Shown: positions 18,526 through 26,542 of the stretch, piece by piece | Layout of the letters: each line of letters begins with the position of its first letter | How positions within the stretch are numbered: the stretch's first letter is position 1 | Origin: Caballeronia arvi | GTDB taxonomy: Bacteria; Pseudomonadota; Gammaproteobacteria; Burkholderiales; Burkholderiaceae | Reading direction: 5' to 3' | Assembly: GCF_001544695.2 (NCBI RefSeq) | Contig: NZ_FCOM02000038.1 | Coordinates: 1 to 64,000, forward strand | DNA length: 64,000 bases | Position numbers and translations under genes: made by a program | The notes under the pieces: generated by a model | The model's input: only the letters and a program-made list of their open reading frames with translations | What the model was told of the DNA's origin: nothing | Databases searched by the model: none

Positions 18526-20242
18526 GTTCATTGCACCAAGATCTGTTGGCCGTCAAAGCGGGCCAAGATCTGGCAACGCCAAACGCAGCCGTTATCTGCT
18601 GAACACGCGTCGTCTCATCACTGTGCACGTATATTGATGTTGTTGAGATAGACGCGTGTCGAAGATTATCGCGCACGGTAGTGAGTTCGGCGCCGTGCGC
18701 AAGCCCGTAGGTCGCGTGCGTATGCCGCATCCAGTGCGGGCTCGCGCGCCGCAACTTCCCTGCAAGTATTGTGTGATCAGCTTCGATCAGATGGGCCGCC
18801 TGGTGGAAGAATCGCCGCAATATAGCCCACAGTCGCTCACCGCTGATAGGCTCGACCGATTGGCCATTAAGACGTCCAATAATTAAAGTCTCGGCACGCC
18901 ACCGCTCCGGCGCCACGGGCAGTCCTCTTGCGAGCAAGTACTGCGTTAGCGCGCCCCACGCCAAAGGCGGTAAGACAACCTTGTCTCTCTTGCCTCCCTT
19001 CCCAGTCACCATCAACCAGTGTTCGCCCCTCGCGTTGCTTCTGATGTGCCCGAGGGTCGCTCCCACCAGTTCGCTTGACCGTAGTCCTGTCGCGAATCCG
19101 AAATCGAGTAGGAAACGCAGACGCTGTGCCGCGGATGTCTGCCACCCGTTGGACCATTCGATACCGTCCGCTAACGTTCTGAGCAACATCCATTCGCCCG
19201 TGGTGAAAGCCCGAGCCGTGTCGATCGAGTTCGAACGCGCACCCCTGCGAACCCTCACTCCTGAGAAGGGATTCGCAACCACGTACCGCTGTTCGATGAG
19301 CCACCGAAATAAGCCTGCGAGGATGGCGATCGCCTGCGCGATCGATCGGTCCGACAAGCTACCTTCGAACGGTCGCCAGTCTGGAGATCTGCGAGATCTC
19401 GTTGGTCCAACCCATCGGTCGCGCGGTACCGGCCGTCGAAGAAACGAACGAAACGCTATGGCATCCTCGGTAGTGAGCGAAGATAGCGCTCGTTGACGCT
19501 CGACAACGGCCCATAGGATTAGACGCTCGGCCTCCTTCCGATAGGTGCGCTGCGTCGCCGAGGATTCGTGCAGCGAAATCCATGCTTGCACAGCTTCATA
19601 GTCATTGCTCGCGTCGAGAACACACGTTGGCAACGGTGCTCTGAAGGTTCTAAATGACCCGTCCAATTCCCTCGGCAGGTAGAGATGTTCCCAAGGGGTG
19701 ATGCGACTGCCCCGCTCCGCAGCAATCAGCGCACGAGCACGCTCAGTAAGGCACGGATGTTCTGCGAAGAACATCTCGATTCTCCGGGCGCTTTCTATCC
19801 CCAGCCCAGGGATCACCGTCCACCATTGCCTGCGTCTGGGAATACGCACAGTCAAGTCCGCGAGCGTGCGGATCCCAAACGCATGCAGTACGCGCGCCGA
19901 TCTCTGAGACAGCCACTGCTCCACTCGATCAGTAATCTGTGGTGAAGCGATTGGCGCATGACGCAGAGCATCTATGGCTGACGCGATCGCCTTCGCCCGG
20001 TGCGTACGTCCGACGGACGGATGCATGATCAGTGGGATTAGGTCGGTTCGGCCCACATGTAGGGCGAAGGCAGCGAGTGCGCGCCGAATCTCACCCAACA
20101 CACCTCGCGCCGAGCGCCCCTGCCGTACGGCGTCTGGCAAGAAGCGAACGACTGCCGCACGGGAGCTGAAGCCGCCGAACCAAGCGCGCAGGGCCGCAAG
20201 TGAGTCAGCATCCGGAAACGCGACGGACGTCGAGCCGCTCAT
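18461..20242 (-). CDS. Tyrosine recombinase/integrase, convergent with the trio
   Basis: 593 residues. The N-terminal third contains a helix-hairpin-helix-like part (FGIRTLADLTVRIPRRRQWWTVIPGLGIESARRI). The catalytic domain shows Arg I in GFATGLRSSELVGATLGH, the Lys region VTGKGGKRDKVVLP, HxxRHTHATYGLAHGAEL and the GH-equivalent/Tyr part LRHASISTTSIYVHSDE. Homologous sequence seems to finish near VQQITAAFG. The last 35 codons are read antisense through the end of the trio's third gene, so the natural stop may have been lost at a junction. Probably the integrase of the conjugative element to its right. Confidence 0.8.
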   Translation of the reverse strand: MSGSTSVAFPDADSLAALRAWFGGFSSRAAVVRFLPDAVRQGRSARGVLGEIRRALAAFALHVGRTDLIPLIMHPSVGRTHRAKAIASAIDALRHAPIASPQITDRVEQWLSQRSARVLHAFGIRTLADLTVRIPRRRQWWTVIPGLGIESARRIEMFFAEHPCLTERARALIAAERGSRITPWEHLYLPRELDGSFRTFRAPLPTCVLDASNDYEAVQAWISLHESSATQRTYRKEAERLILWAVVERQRALSSLTTEDAIAFRSFLRRPVPRDRWVGPTRSRRSPDWRPFEGSLSDRSIAQAIAILAGLFRWLIEQRYVVANPFSGVRVRRGARSNSIDTARAFTTGEWMLLRTLADGIEWSNGWQTSAAQRLRFLLDFGFATGLRSSELVGATLGHIRSNARGEHWLMVTGKGGKRDKVVLPPLAWGALTQYLLARGLPVAPERWRAETLIIGRLNGQSVEPISGERLWAILRRFFHQAAHLIEADHTILAGKLRRASPHWMRHTHATYGLAHGAELTTVRDNLRHASISTTSIYVHSDETTRVQQITAAFGVARSWPALTANRSWCNEPILSPSTYAPSTFWPRSTVLE

Positions 20243-20503
20243 GGAGGCTCCCTTGAATTCGATGAAGCGCAGTTTGCTCCAGAATCGGCGCTATTGCGAT
20301 CAAAACTCTTATCTGAATGTCGTGAGGCGTCGACCAGTGATATCGAACGCGTGCATCGCCGGTACGAACGGGCTCTGTGGACAGAGGTGAGCTTTTACGG
20401 GTGGACGCCGATCGGCACGATTGTTAATTGCGGACCGCGACGGTTAGGATGTGTCTCCCACGTGACAGGTACAAGTGTCTGTCGAAATCGGGATATATAC
20501 CGT

Positions 20504-21607
20504 TCACCACGCCCAGTACCGCCGCCTGCTCGCACTTGAGTTTGTACGTCGTTCACGGCAATCGGTATAGCGGCTCGGTGCAACAACGACTCGCGTCGCC
20601 AAACTATAGGTGTCTGCCTGGATGCGCGTGTAGCCCGCATCGCTCAGCGTTCGTCCAACCAACTCCCGGCGCGACATGTCCCACTGGATCGCGAGCAGAT
20701 AGTTGCGAAAGTCGTTGAGCGGACGAAGATGCCCGTACTGCTCATCTTCGATCATCGCTTCGAGCGACTTGTCGCGATCACCGGCAACACAACAAAACGC
20801 GCAGCCGAAACGGCTTTGACACGCAGCACGCGCTCCTGACTCACCCAATACCACGCCGCAGGTTCCGCGGTTGCCGGCGCGGTAGATCTCCGACAGCCGG
20901 TGGATCGTGGCAGGCAACAGGGGCGAAGCAAGCGGCAAGCTTGTCGGATTGGCCAAGAGTGCAAGCATCGTCCAGACATCATCGGACGACCAATCAGCAA
21001 GGGGGCTCAGAGTCAGGCCACCGCCTCGATTCCGAACCGCAACATAGGCCGAGTCTTTCCGCTCTTCCATTGCTATGGATCGCGAAGTACTTTCGTCCTT
21101 GCGCAGCCCAAGCACAGTGATGACTTCGCGAGCGCCCTCGGTTCCCGCGCGGCGTTCGAGCAGCGTCCGCAAGCGTCCTCCTGGCCTAACTCTCCAGCTG
21201 TCGGCGCACGCACGCGTGCGTCTGCCGTCGCGCACACCATTCTCTGGGGTACGCACTAACGTCCCACGGCCAATCGTTGAAACCACGAACTGACTCGCGA
21301 GCGACGGCTTCGTCACATGGATCTCGACCGGCAACGCCGACTCCTCAATGTACATATGTAGTTCATCGAGGACCGAATGCAGGAAGTTAGCGATGGTCGG
21401 ATTTTCAATTGTCGTGTCCGCCGATTGGATGTGGTGGTGGCTGATCGACGACCGGTTGGCACGTCGGATCGCTTCGAGCATCAGAACTAAGGTGCAAGTG
21501 CTGTCTTTACCGCCGCTATACCCGCAGCTCAGGCTATAGCCTTGATCGACGTAGCGCTGCATGACGTTGATCGCGGCGTCCATCTTCAAGAGAATTTCCT
21601 TTTCCAT
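20504..21607 (-). CDS. PAPS-reductase/DndC-like ATP-pyrophosphatase with Cys cluster
   Basis: 367 residues from the ATG at 21607, chosen because GGAG lies 7 nt upstream; longer frames run into the leader hairpin. The PP-loop is SCGYSGGKDSTCTLVLML near residue 30. A Cys cluster (C-x3-R-F-G-C-x2-C-C in CQSRFGCAFCC, plus an upstream Cys in GTCGVVLG) resembles the Fe-S ligands of DndC. DndC-type enzymes activate sulfur for DNA phosphorothioation, and other PAPS-reductase-fold proteins adenylate other substrates. No dndA/B/D/E is adjacent. Instead a TGT-like gene lies immediately upstream, so the substrate is open. Confidence 0.7.
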   Translation of the reverse strand: MEKEILLKMDAAINVMQRYVDQGYSLSCGYSGGKDSTCTLVLMLEAIRRANRSSISHHHIQSADTTIENPTIANFLHSVLDELHMYIEESALPVEIHVTKPSLASQFVVSTIGRGTLVRTPENGVRDGRRTRACADSWRVRPGGRLRTLLERRAGTEGAREVITVLGLRKDESTSRSIAMEERKDSAYVAVRNRGGGLTLSPLADWSSDDVWTMLALLANPTSLPLASPLLPATIHRLSEIYRAGNRGTCGVVLGESGARAACQSRFGCAFCCVAGDRDKSLEAMIEDEQYGHLRPLNDFRNYLLAIQWDMSRRELVGRTLSDAGYTRIQADTYSLATRVVVAPSRYTDCRERRTNSSASRRRYWAW

Positions 21608-21636
21608 CCTTGCGCTCCAGAGAAAAGCAGGGACGC

Positions 21637-21663
21637 CCCTTTCGGGATGCGCTCCCGAAAGGG
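21637..21663 (-). promoter_or_regulatory. Leader hairpin pair before the DndC-like gene
   Basis: The 11-bp perfect stem CCCTTTCGGGA/TCCCGAAAGGG sits between the stop of the TGT-like gene and the ribosome binding site. An alternative stem GGGA(g)CGC with GCGTCCC (21631-21637), followed by TGCTTTTC, would use the same bases, so the two hairpins exclude each other like an attenuator. Confidence 0.6.
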
Positions 21664-21675
21664 TCAATGGGTGAA

Positions 21676-22272
21676 TCAAATCAGATCATCAGCCGTCGCA
21701 CGTTGTGCCTCTTCAAGACCATCATGCGCCGCTGCGAACATGTCGGCTTGCCGCGTTGCGCGATCCAGCCGCGGAAGCGTTTTCGCATACCGGCTCACGC
21801 TGGGACCGTCGAAGCTGTCCGCACCGGCTGCCGCACAGATGCGGATGCGCCGCGCCGAGTTCACGCGACCAACGTGCAGATAGCAATGACGTCGGCGTGC
21901 GAGCGATCCCCACACGTGCGCCGTCTGCTCCTTCCATTCCGTTGAACCGCCCACGAATATGCCAACGGCAGGGGACAGGAGAGAGGCAACATCGTTGACC
22001 TGCATGCCGTTCTGAACTGCGATCAGCATCCGACATGGCATGCCGCGCAAGCGCTGCAGCCACTTCAACGAGTAGTCAAGCGAGGCCAAGCCGCCCATAA
22101 CGATGTCTGGAAGGACGAGCCAGTCGGCCCGTTCGCCCAGCCGTTCAACGGCGACCGAAAACGCATACTCGTCGAATGGCGCGCCTTGCTGGTACGCCGT
22201 CCACGCGCCGTTGTCCAACGCATAGCGGCGAAAGCCCTCGGTACGCAATTCGCCTTTGGCCGAGATCAACAA
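21676..22272 (-). CDS. Small TGT/DpdA-like fold protein
   Basis: 198 residues. Motifs appear in the order seen in tRNA-guanine transglycosylases and DpdA: ALDNGAW (equivalent of D-S/N-G-G/A-F), LVLPDIVMGG, LIAVQNG (equivalent of VQG), GIFVGGSTEWK (GG motif), CYLHVGRVN and DSFDGPSVSRY. TGT-fold enzymes exchange a guanine base for a 7-deazapurine in tRNA, and DpdA does this in DNA. The protein is about half the length of tRNA TGT and lacks its zinc site, as do phage-type DpdA-like proteins. Assignment is by motif order only. It lies directly before the DndC-like gene, 69 nt apart. Confidence 0.5.
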   Translation of the reverse strand: MLISAKGELRTEGFRRYALDNGAWTAYQQGAPFDEYAFSVAVERLGERADWLVLPDIVMGGLASLDYSLKWLQRLRGMPCRMLIAVQNGMQVNDVASLLSPAVGIFVGGSTEWKEQTAHVWGSLARRRHCYLHVGRVNSARRIRICAAAGADSFDGPSVSRYAKTLPRLDRATRQADMFAAAHDGLEEAQRATADDLI

Positions 22273-22490
22273 GCGCCAATCTGCCCCCTGCAGTGCCGCC
22301 AGGTTGCGGCGGTGCCGGTGCGGCTGGCATAACCGACGATCGGCTGCCGGTGCATTGCAATCCGCTCCTCGATTTCCGGGTCGTCATCGGCAGAACCATC
22401 GACGCCGTGATAGTCCGCGTAAGCCATCAGTGCTTGTGCATAGCCGGTTTTCTGGCCACTGGCGTATTGCTCGAGCCACGGCGGGATCAT
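22266..22490 (-). CDS. Small hypothetical protein
   Basis: 74 residues starting MIPPWLEQYASGQKTGYAQAL. The ATG at 22490 overlaps the upstream stop by 4 nt, and its own end overlaps the TGT-like start by 7 nt, which places it firmly in the operon. Acidic middle (DGSADDDPEIEERI). No family recognised. Confidence 0.6.
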   Translation of the reverse strand: MIPPWLEQYASGQKTGYAQALMAYADYHGVDGSADDDPEIEERIAMHRQPIVGYASRTGTAATWRHCRGQIGAC

Positions 22491-22879
22491 TGCGGCCCCC
22501 TGTTGCGGGGTTGCACTCTGCCGCCGATGATCACGAACGCCTTGGTATTGATGTTCCGGACCCACGGTCGGACTTCTCCGGCGTGTGTCGGTGTGCCGGC
22601 GATGTAGTCGATCGCAGCTTCCAAGTTGGCGAACTGTTCCGGCGATGCGCCGAGCTTTGCTGCTTCAAACATCGAAACACTCCACAGAAACGTGCGGAGC
22701 GACCCAGCGGGTCGCTTGCCCGCAGGGATTGAAAAAGAGAGTTGGCAGCTATCAGGCGCCGCTTTCTCGGGCACCTTCACGTTCTGCCACCAGCGAACGC
22801 CCGAAGGTAGCTCTCTGATGAACGCAAACACATCAGCCTCTACCCGAGCGAGCTCGATCACGGAGTCCTTAAAAATCAA
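22487..22879 (-). CDS. Hypothetical protein in the modification operon
   Basis: 130 residues (MIFKDSVIELARVEADVFAFI ... SGVRWWQNVKVPEK ... AAIDYIAGTPTHAGEVRPW). Its start overlaps the preceding stop by 4 nt and its stop overlaps the next ATG by 4 nt. Mixed alpha/beta composition with no signal peptide. No family recognised. Tight coupling argues for a function shared with its neighbours. Confidence 0.6.
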   Translation of the reverse strand: MIFKDSVIELARVEADVFAFIRELPSGVRWWQNVKVPEKAAPDSCQLSFSIPAGKRPAGSLRTFLWSVSMFEAAKLGASPEQFANLEAAIDYIAGTPTHAGEVRPWVRNINTKAFVIIGGRVQPRNRGPQ

Positions 22880-23148
22880 CGACTGGAGGTAGACGACATT
22901 TCGAGCGCGGACGCACCGTGTTTTTCAGCGATGCGGGTCAGCGTTTCGAATGCATCGATCAGCTCCGCATGGAACTGTTTGGCGTCAGCGGCGAGGCGCA
23001 ACGATACGTCCGCATCGCCAATTGCGCCTAACACCGCATCGCATTGTGCTTGCGTGTCCTCAGGCCCGTACTGCTCGGGCTCAATCCAGCTTCGTCTCAC
23101 CATGTCATTGAGAATATCGTCGACGAAGTCAGTACATGAGTAGGCCAT
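22876..23148 (-). CDS. Hypothetical protein
   Basis: 90 residues, MAYSCTDFVDDILNDMVRRSWI..., acidic and helical. GGGAG six nt before the ATG supports the start at 23148. The stop overlaps the next ATG (ATGA). No known domain. First of a run of small overlapping genes that leads into the TGT-like and DndC-like genes. Confidence 0.6.
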   Translation of the reverse strand: MAYSCTDFVDDILNDMVRRSWIEPEQYGPEDTQAQCDAVLGAIGDADVSLRLAADAKQFHAELIDAFETLTRIAEKHGASALEMSSTSSR

Positions 23149-23183
23149 GAAAGGCTCCCGTTAAGTCAGATGAAGGGGCGTTG

Positions 23184-23363
23184 TCAAATGCGACGCAGAC
23201 GGCCGGTATCGAAAGCAGACGCGCGACGCAGGTACGGCGGACGCGGCTGCTGAGACTGCGCGGTAGCCGGTGCAACTGGTTGCGCCGGCGGCAGGCAAGG
23301 CACCGCGTTCGAGTGAAAGGGACTGCCGGCTGCCGCGAGCAGGAGCATCAAGAGATTTGCCAT
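23184..23363 (-). CDS. Very small exported, Pro/Ala-rich protein
   Basis: 59 residues. ATG 23363, stop 23184-23186. MANLLMLLLAAAGS looks like a short signal peptide, followed by a Pro/Ala/Gln-rich stretch (PPAQPVAPATAQSQQPRPPYL) and a basic end FDTGRLRRI. The ribosome binding site is weak. It fills the space between the sbcC-like gene and the next gene and has its own leader hairpin element upstream, which supports it being real. Confidence 0.45.
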   Translation of the reverse strand: MANLLMLLLAAAGSPFHSNAVPCLPPAQPVAPATAQSQQPRPPYLRRASAFDTGRLRRI

Positions 23364-23407
23364 GAGAGATGAGCGCCAAGCGACGCGAGAAAGGAGGAAA
23401 CGAGAAG

Positions 23408-23452
23408 CGCCCCCCTGCTGGGGTCCCCTGAGGGGGGCGACTCCCCAGAGGG
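23408..23452 (-). promoter_or_regulatory. Leader element with alternative GC hairpins
   Basis: Just after the SbcC-like stop. One stem pairs CGCCCCCC (23408-23415) with GGGGGGCG (23432-23439). A second uses GGGG/CCCC blocks at 23420-23428 and 23432-23446. They share bases, so only one can form. Same family as the elements at 21637, 26331 and 56391. Confidence 0.55.
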
Positions 23453-23462
23453 TTAAGAGAAA

Positions 23463-25784
23463 TCAGGCGGCAAGCGCGTGAACGTCGATGACAGCATCTG
23501 CTTCGGCGACGAGCTCGGGCGTCTGCGAGATAAAGAACTCCCGCTGGTACCTGCCCTGCCGAAGCACTTCGCGCTTCATGCTCATGAACTGCACTTTGCG
23601 CTGCGGATCGAGAGGACCGTCCGACTCGTCACTGAACAAGGTCTGATACGGCTGACCGGCGTTCTGTGCGAGATACAGCGCGATGCCGCGCGTCAGGCAC
23701 TCGTTGATCCACACCTTCTGGCCGCCCGACATCACCGAAACCGACTTGCTAGTGTCGGCATCAGCGTCGTGGACGAGGATCTCGAAGCCTTCACGCAACT
23801 CACCATTGGCGAGCGCGCGTTGCGTGCGGATCTCAACAGTGAAGCGCATGCCGTAACAAGCGAGCAAGAGCTCGTTGACCGTATGCGTGAGCGCGGGGCC
23901 GGCATCGTCGATGGTGAGTGCTACCACCCCGTCGTTGCCGAGTCCTTTCGCCAGCAGCTTCCACTGGGCGATCTCATCAGACAAGCGATCCGCGCGTGAT
24001 TGCGTCGCGGAGAACTTCTCCAACTCGACCACCAACGCCTCGCCCTCCGCCTGCAGGACGCTTTGCGAACGGATCAATGCTTCGATCCGCCCATCAAACG
24101 CTGCGACGGCTTCGCGATTTGCGGCGCGGTCCCGGTCCAGCTTCGCGATCGCGGCCGTCACATCGACGGCTGCAAGTCGCGTCGCCTCGTCGGCAATGCG
24201 CGCCAGCTCCTCTGTCATGCGAGCCTTTTCGGACTCGTACTTGGCGGACCGCGTGGCCCCTTCCTCGCCGATCGAACGCAACTCTGCCTGTGCGGCTTCC
24301 AGTCCCGAGTCCGCCGCGTCCAGAAGCGGCCTGCTTGCAGCCAACTCGGTCGCTACCTGCAACGCCCGGCGAAGCTGTGCGACTGCATCAGTCACGGCCA
24401 ACATCTCGACGCGCTTTGCCGCCAACTCAGCCGGCACCGTCCCCAAGCCTTCGGCTTGCGCCTTCTTCTCACGATACTTGGCTCGAAGATCGGCGACCGA
24501 AATGCGTTGCGCCTCAGCTTGCGTCTTGGCCTGCAAGGCCTGCGTCAGCAAAGGACACTGAGCGTGCATCGCATGCCCAACACACGGAACCTGGTCGACC
24601 ACAGCCGCCTGCTTACTCAGCGTGTCGAAATGCGCCGCCTTGGTCGTACCCTCGCTCATCATGCTCGAGAGTGAGACGCTCAAAGTGCTGAGCGTTGCGT
24701 TCTTCACTTCAAGCTCGGCAATGTCACGCTGCAGAGGACTGAACTTCGCCTCCTCACGCGCGATCGCCAGCTCAGCCTCTTCGCGCTTCGCGGCCGCACC
24801 CAGGATGGCATCTCGACGAGCGAGCGTTGCCTGGTGCGTCACGATCGTCCGATTAAGCAAGGTGACGCGTTGCAGACTTCGAGCGACAGCAGCTTGCTCG
24901 TCGCCAGCAGCGTTTCGCGATGCCTTATTCAGATCTTCCCGGCGGACGCCAAGTTCACGTAGACGCGCTTCGACCGAAGCGGACTCGCTTTGCTTCGCGG
25001 CAAGCGTGGCCCGCTCCTGACCAAGCTTGTTGGCTTGCGCAAGCGCTGCCTCGCGTTGCTTACGTGCTGCACGCAAAGCGTCGCCTTGACTCACGATCGA
25101 CTGCTCAACCTCGACTTTGCGCTGTCGCTTACCCGCAAGCCTCGCAAGTTCCGACTGAATGCCATCGAGCGACTTCCCGAGCAGCTTCGCGACATCGCCC
25201 GCTTTCGCCGACAACGCCTTCAGATGATCGATGCCGAGCAACTCTGCCAGAAGCGTCTTGATTTCTCCCGCGCCGTACGATGCAAGCGGCCGGCGATTCT
25301 GTGCCGAGAAGACGCTGGTGAAAAACGTTTCGAGCGAACCGTTGATCGCCTCCACACAGCGGTTATACGACTCCGCTTTGCCGTCCGACACCGTGCCGTC
25401 TGGCAGCGATACAGGACGCCACGCGCCATCCATGCCGCGGTAGGCGACGTAGTATTCCGCCTTGCCAGTCTTTCCGGGCTTGCGGAAGATGAACGAGGAT
25501 CGGTAGCGAATGCCATCGTGCTCCCATTCGAGTTCTTTCAATGCATTGGTGCCACAGATGTGATCCCAATACGAGAAAGCATCGACAGAGAGTTTCGATG
25601 CGCGCGACGGCATGATCGCATACGGGTGCAAATTGTCCATGATCGTCGTCTTTCCGGCCCCGTTCGGGCCGGTCAACGCGATCAGTCCATCCGGCAGCGA
25701 TTCCAGATCGAGCGTGATGCTCTCCCGCTTCATTCCATCGCGGACGCCGACAAAGCCTTCGAGGGTCAGTTTCAGAGGCCGCAT
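23463..25784 (-). CDS. SbcC/Rad50-like ATPase
   Basis: 773 residues. Walker A in ALTGPNGAGKTTIMD near residue 40, then GSLETFFTSVFSAQNRRPL (the SbcC 'Q-loop' region), a long heptad-rich coiled-coil arm (about residues 180-600), the ABC signature VMSGGQKVWINE and a Walker B/D-loop in LFSDESDGPLDPQRK. The hook region near residue 385 has C-x8-C (CVGHAMHAQC) rather than a clear CxxC zinc hook. GGAGGG 7 nt before ATG 25784 supports the start. With the SbcD-like nuclease upstream it should process DNA ends or hairpins, related to phage gp46/47 and element-borne SbcCD. Confidence 0.8.
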   Translation of the reverse strand: MRPLKLTLEGFVGVRDGMKRESITLDLESLPDGLIALTGPNGAGKTTIMDNLHPYAIMPSRASKLSVDAFSYWDHICGTNALKELEWEHDGIRYRSSFIFRKPGKTGKAEYYVAYRGMDGAWRPVSLPDGTVSDGKAESYNRCVEAINGSLETFFTSVFSAQNRRPLASYGAGEIKTLLAELLGIDHLKALSAKAGDVAKLLGKSLDGIQSELARLAGKRQRKVEVEQSIVSQGDALRAARKQREAALAQANKLGQERATLAAKQSESASVEARLRELGVRREDLNKASRNAAGDEQAAVARSLQRVTLLNRTIVTHQATLARRDAILGAAAKREEAELAIAREEAKFSPLQRDIAELEVKNATLSTLSVSLSSMMSEGTTKAAHFDTLSKQAAVVDQVPCVGHAMHAQCPLLTQALQAKTQAEAQRISVADLRAKYREKKAQAEGLGTVPAELAAKRVEMLAVTDAVAQLRRALQVATELAASRPLLDAADSGLEAAQAELRSIGEEGATRSAKYESEKARMTEELARIADEATRLAAVDVTAAIAKLDRDRAANREAVAAFDGRIEALIRSQSVLQAEGEALVVELEKFSATQSRADRLSDEIAQWKLLAKGLGNDGVVALTIDDAGPALTHTVNELLLACYGMRFTVEIRTQRALANGELREGFEILVHDADADTSKSVSVMSGGQKVWINECLTRGIALYLAQNAGQPYQTLFSDESDGPLDPQRKVQFMSMKREVLRQGRYQREFFISQTPELVAEADAVIDVHALAA

Positions 25785-26311
25785 GACATGCCCTCCGAGT
25801 CAGACAACGAGGTCGAAACCGCTGCCATCTCCGCGTAAAACGCTTCGTCATCTTCGTTGGGAAACGAGGCGTTCAGATCCGTCGAGACGACCGCGCGTTG
25901 CGGTGCCCGCAGTGACCCATCCAGAGCGGATGACACGTGATCGCACGCTCTGCTGAACTCGCGTCGCGCGTTCGTCAGAAGCTCCGACCATCCGCTGTAG
26001 CCCGTGAGGCTGCGGATTTCGGCCGGCGACCATTGGCTCGCATACCCCTCCTGATAGGACCAGAGCAGATGCTGCATTTGCACGGTCGGCGTGATCGCGA
26101 CTTCCGTCGCACCGGGTGTGGTCGCCAGCAACAGCAGAGTCTGACCAAGTTGCGCCAGTACAGCGCCGCGATGTTCGCCGAACGGCTGATGCTGGATCGC
26201 CGTCGTGAAACCGGCGAAGTCCACCAACGACTTTTGAATATCGCGCGCCGTGTTGTCGGCGAGCGAGTATGAGCGAACCCATGAGGGACCAGCAGGATAA
26301 AGACCAAACAT
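25772..26311 (-). CDS. Hypothetical protein between sbcD- and sbcC-like genes
   Basis: 179 residues from ATG 26311, with GGGAG 6 nt upstream. MFGLYPAGPSWVRSYSLADN..., then LAQLGQTLLLLATTPGA and an acidic C-terminus (NEDDEAFYAEMAAVS). Its end overlaps the SbcC-like start by 13 nt, implying translational coupling. No family recognised. Possibly an accessory of the SbcCD-like complex, by position only. Confidence 0.6.
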   Translation of the reverse strand: MFGLYPAGPSWVRSYSLADNTARDIQKSLVDFAGFTTAIQHQPFGEHRGAVLAQLGQTLLLLATTPGATEVAITPTVQMQHLLWSYQEGYASQWSPAEIRSLTGYSGWSELLTNARREFSRACDHVSSALDGSLRAPQRAVVSTDLNASFPNEDDEAFYAEMAAVSTSLSDSEGMSCGL

Positions 26312-26330
26312 GACGCACTCCCATGAAAAG

Positions 26331-26368
26331 GGCGGAGTGCGCCCCGGTAGGGGTCGCGCCCCGCCAGG
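26331..26368 (-). promoter_or_regulatory. Leader attenuator-like element
   Basis: Minus-strand stem GGCGGGG-GCG with CGC-CTCCGCC (11 positions, one mismatch) followed by CTTTTC just before the ribosome binding site of the 26311 gene. The overlapping CCC...GGGG/CCCC...GGGG hairpin is an alternative to it. Confidence 0.6.
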
Positions 26369-26419
26369 GTGAAAGATTGATTGAACTGCTTGAGAAAGGT
26401 GCTGCAACTACTGTATCGA

Positions 26420-26453
26420 TGCGTCAATGACGCGGCGAACCTCTGTTTCGATA
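26420..26453 (-). promoter_or_regulatory. Weaker copy of the 5' hairpin element (GCGTC-aat-GACGC)
   Basis: On the minus strand CCGCGTCATTGACGC is followed by ATCGA, matching the element near 31.0, 52.35 and 57.1 kb. The hexamer 14 nt upstream (TATCGA) is a poor -10 and the upstream box is not clear. It lies upstream of the 26311 gene and inside the 3' part of nothing recognised. Confidence 0.45.
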
Positions 26454-26542
26454 GCGGCGGGAAACTTCCGCGCTATCGGAACACGGCTACGTGTTCAGTG
26501 TGAAGGAGCCGTGCTGGCCTCCTTCACATATCGAGGCTGTTA

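Noticed and set aside
25848..26324. 158-codon minus-strand frame
   Set aside because: Overlaps the better supported 25772-26311 gene in another frame, with no SD.
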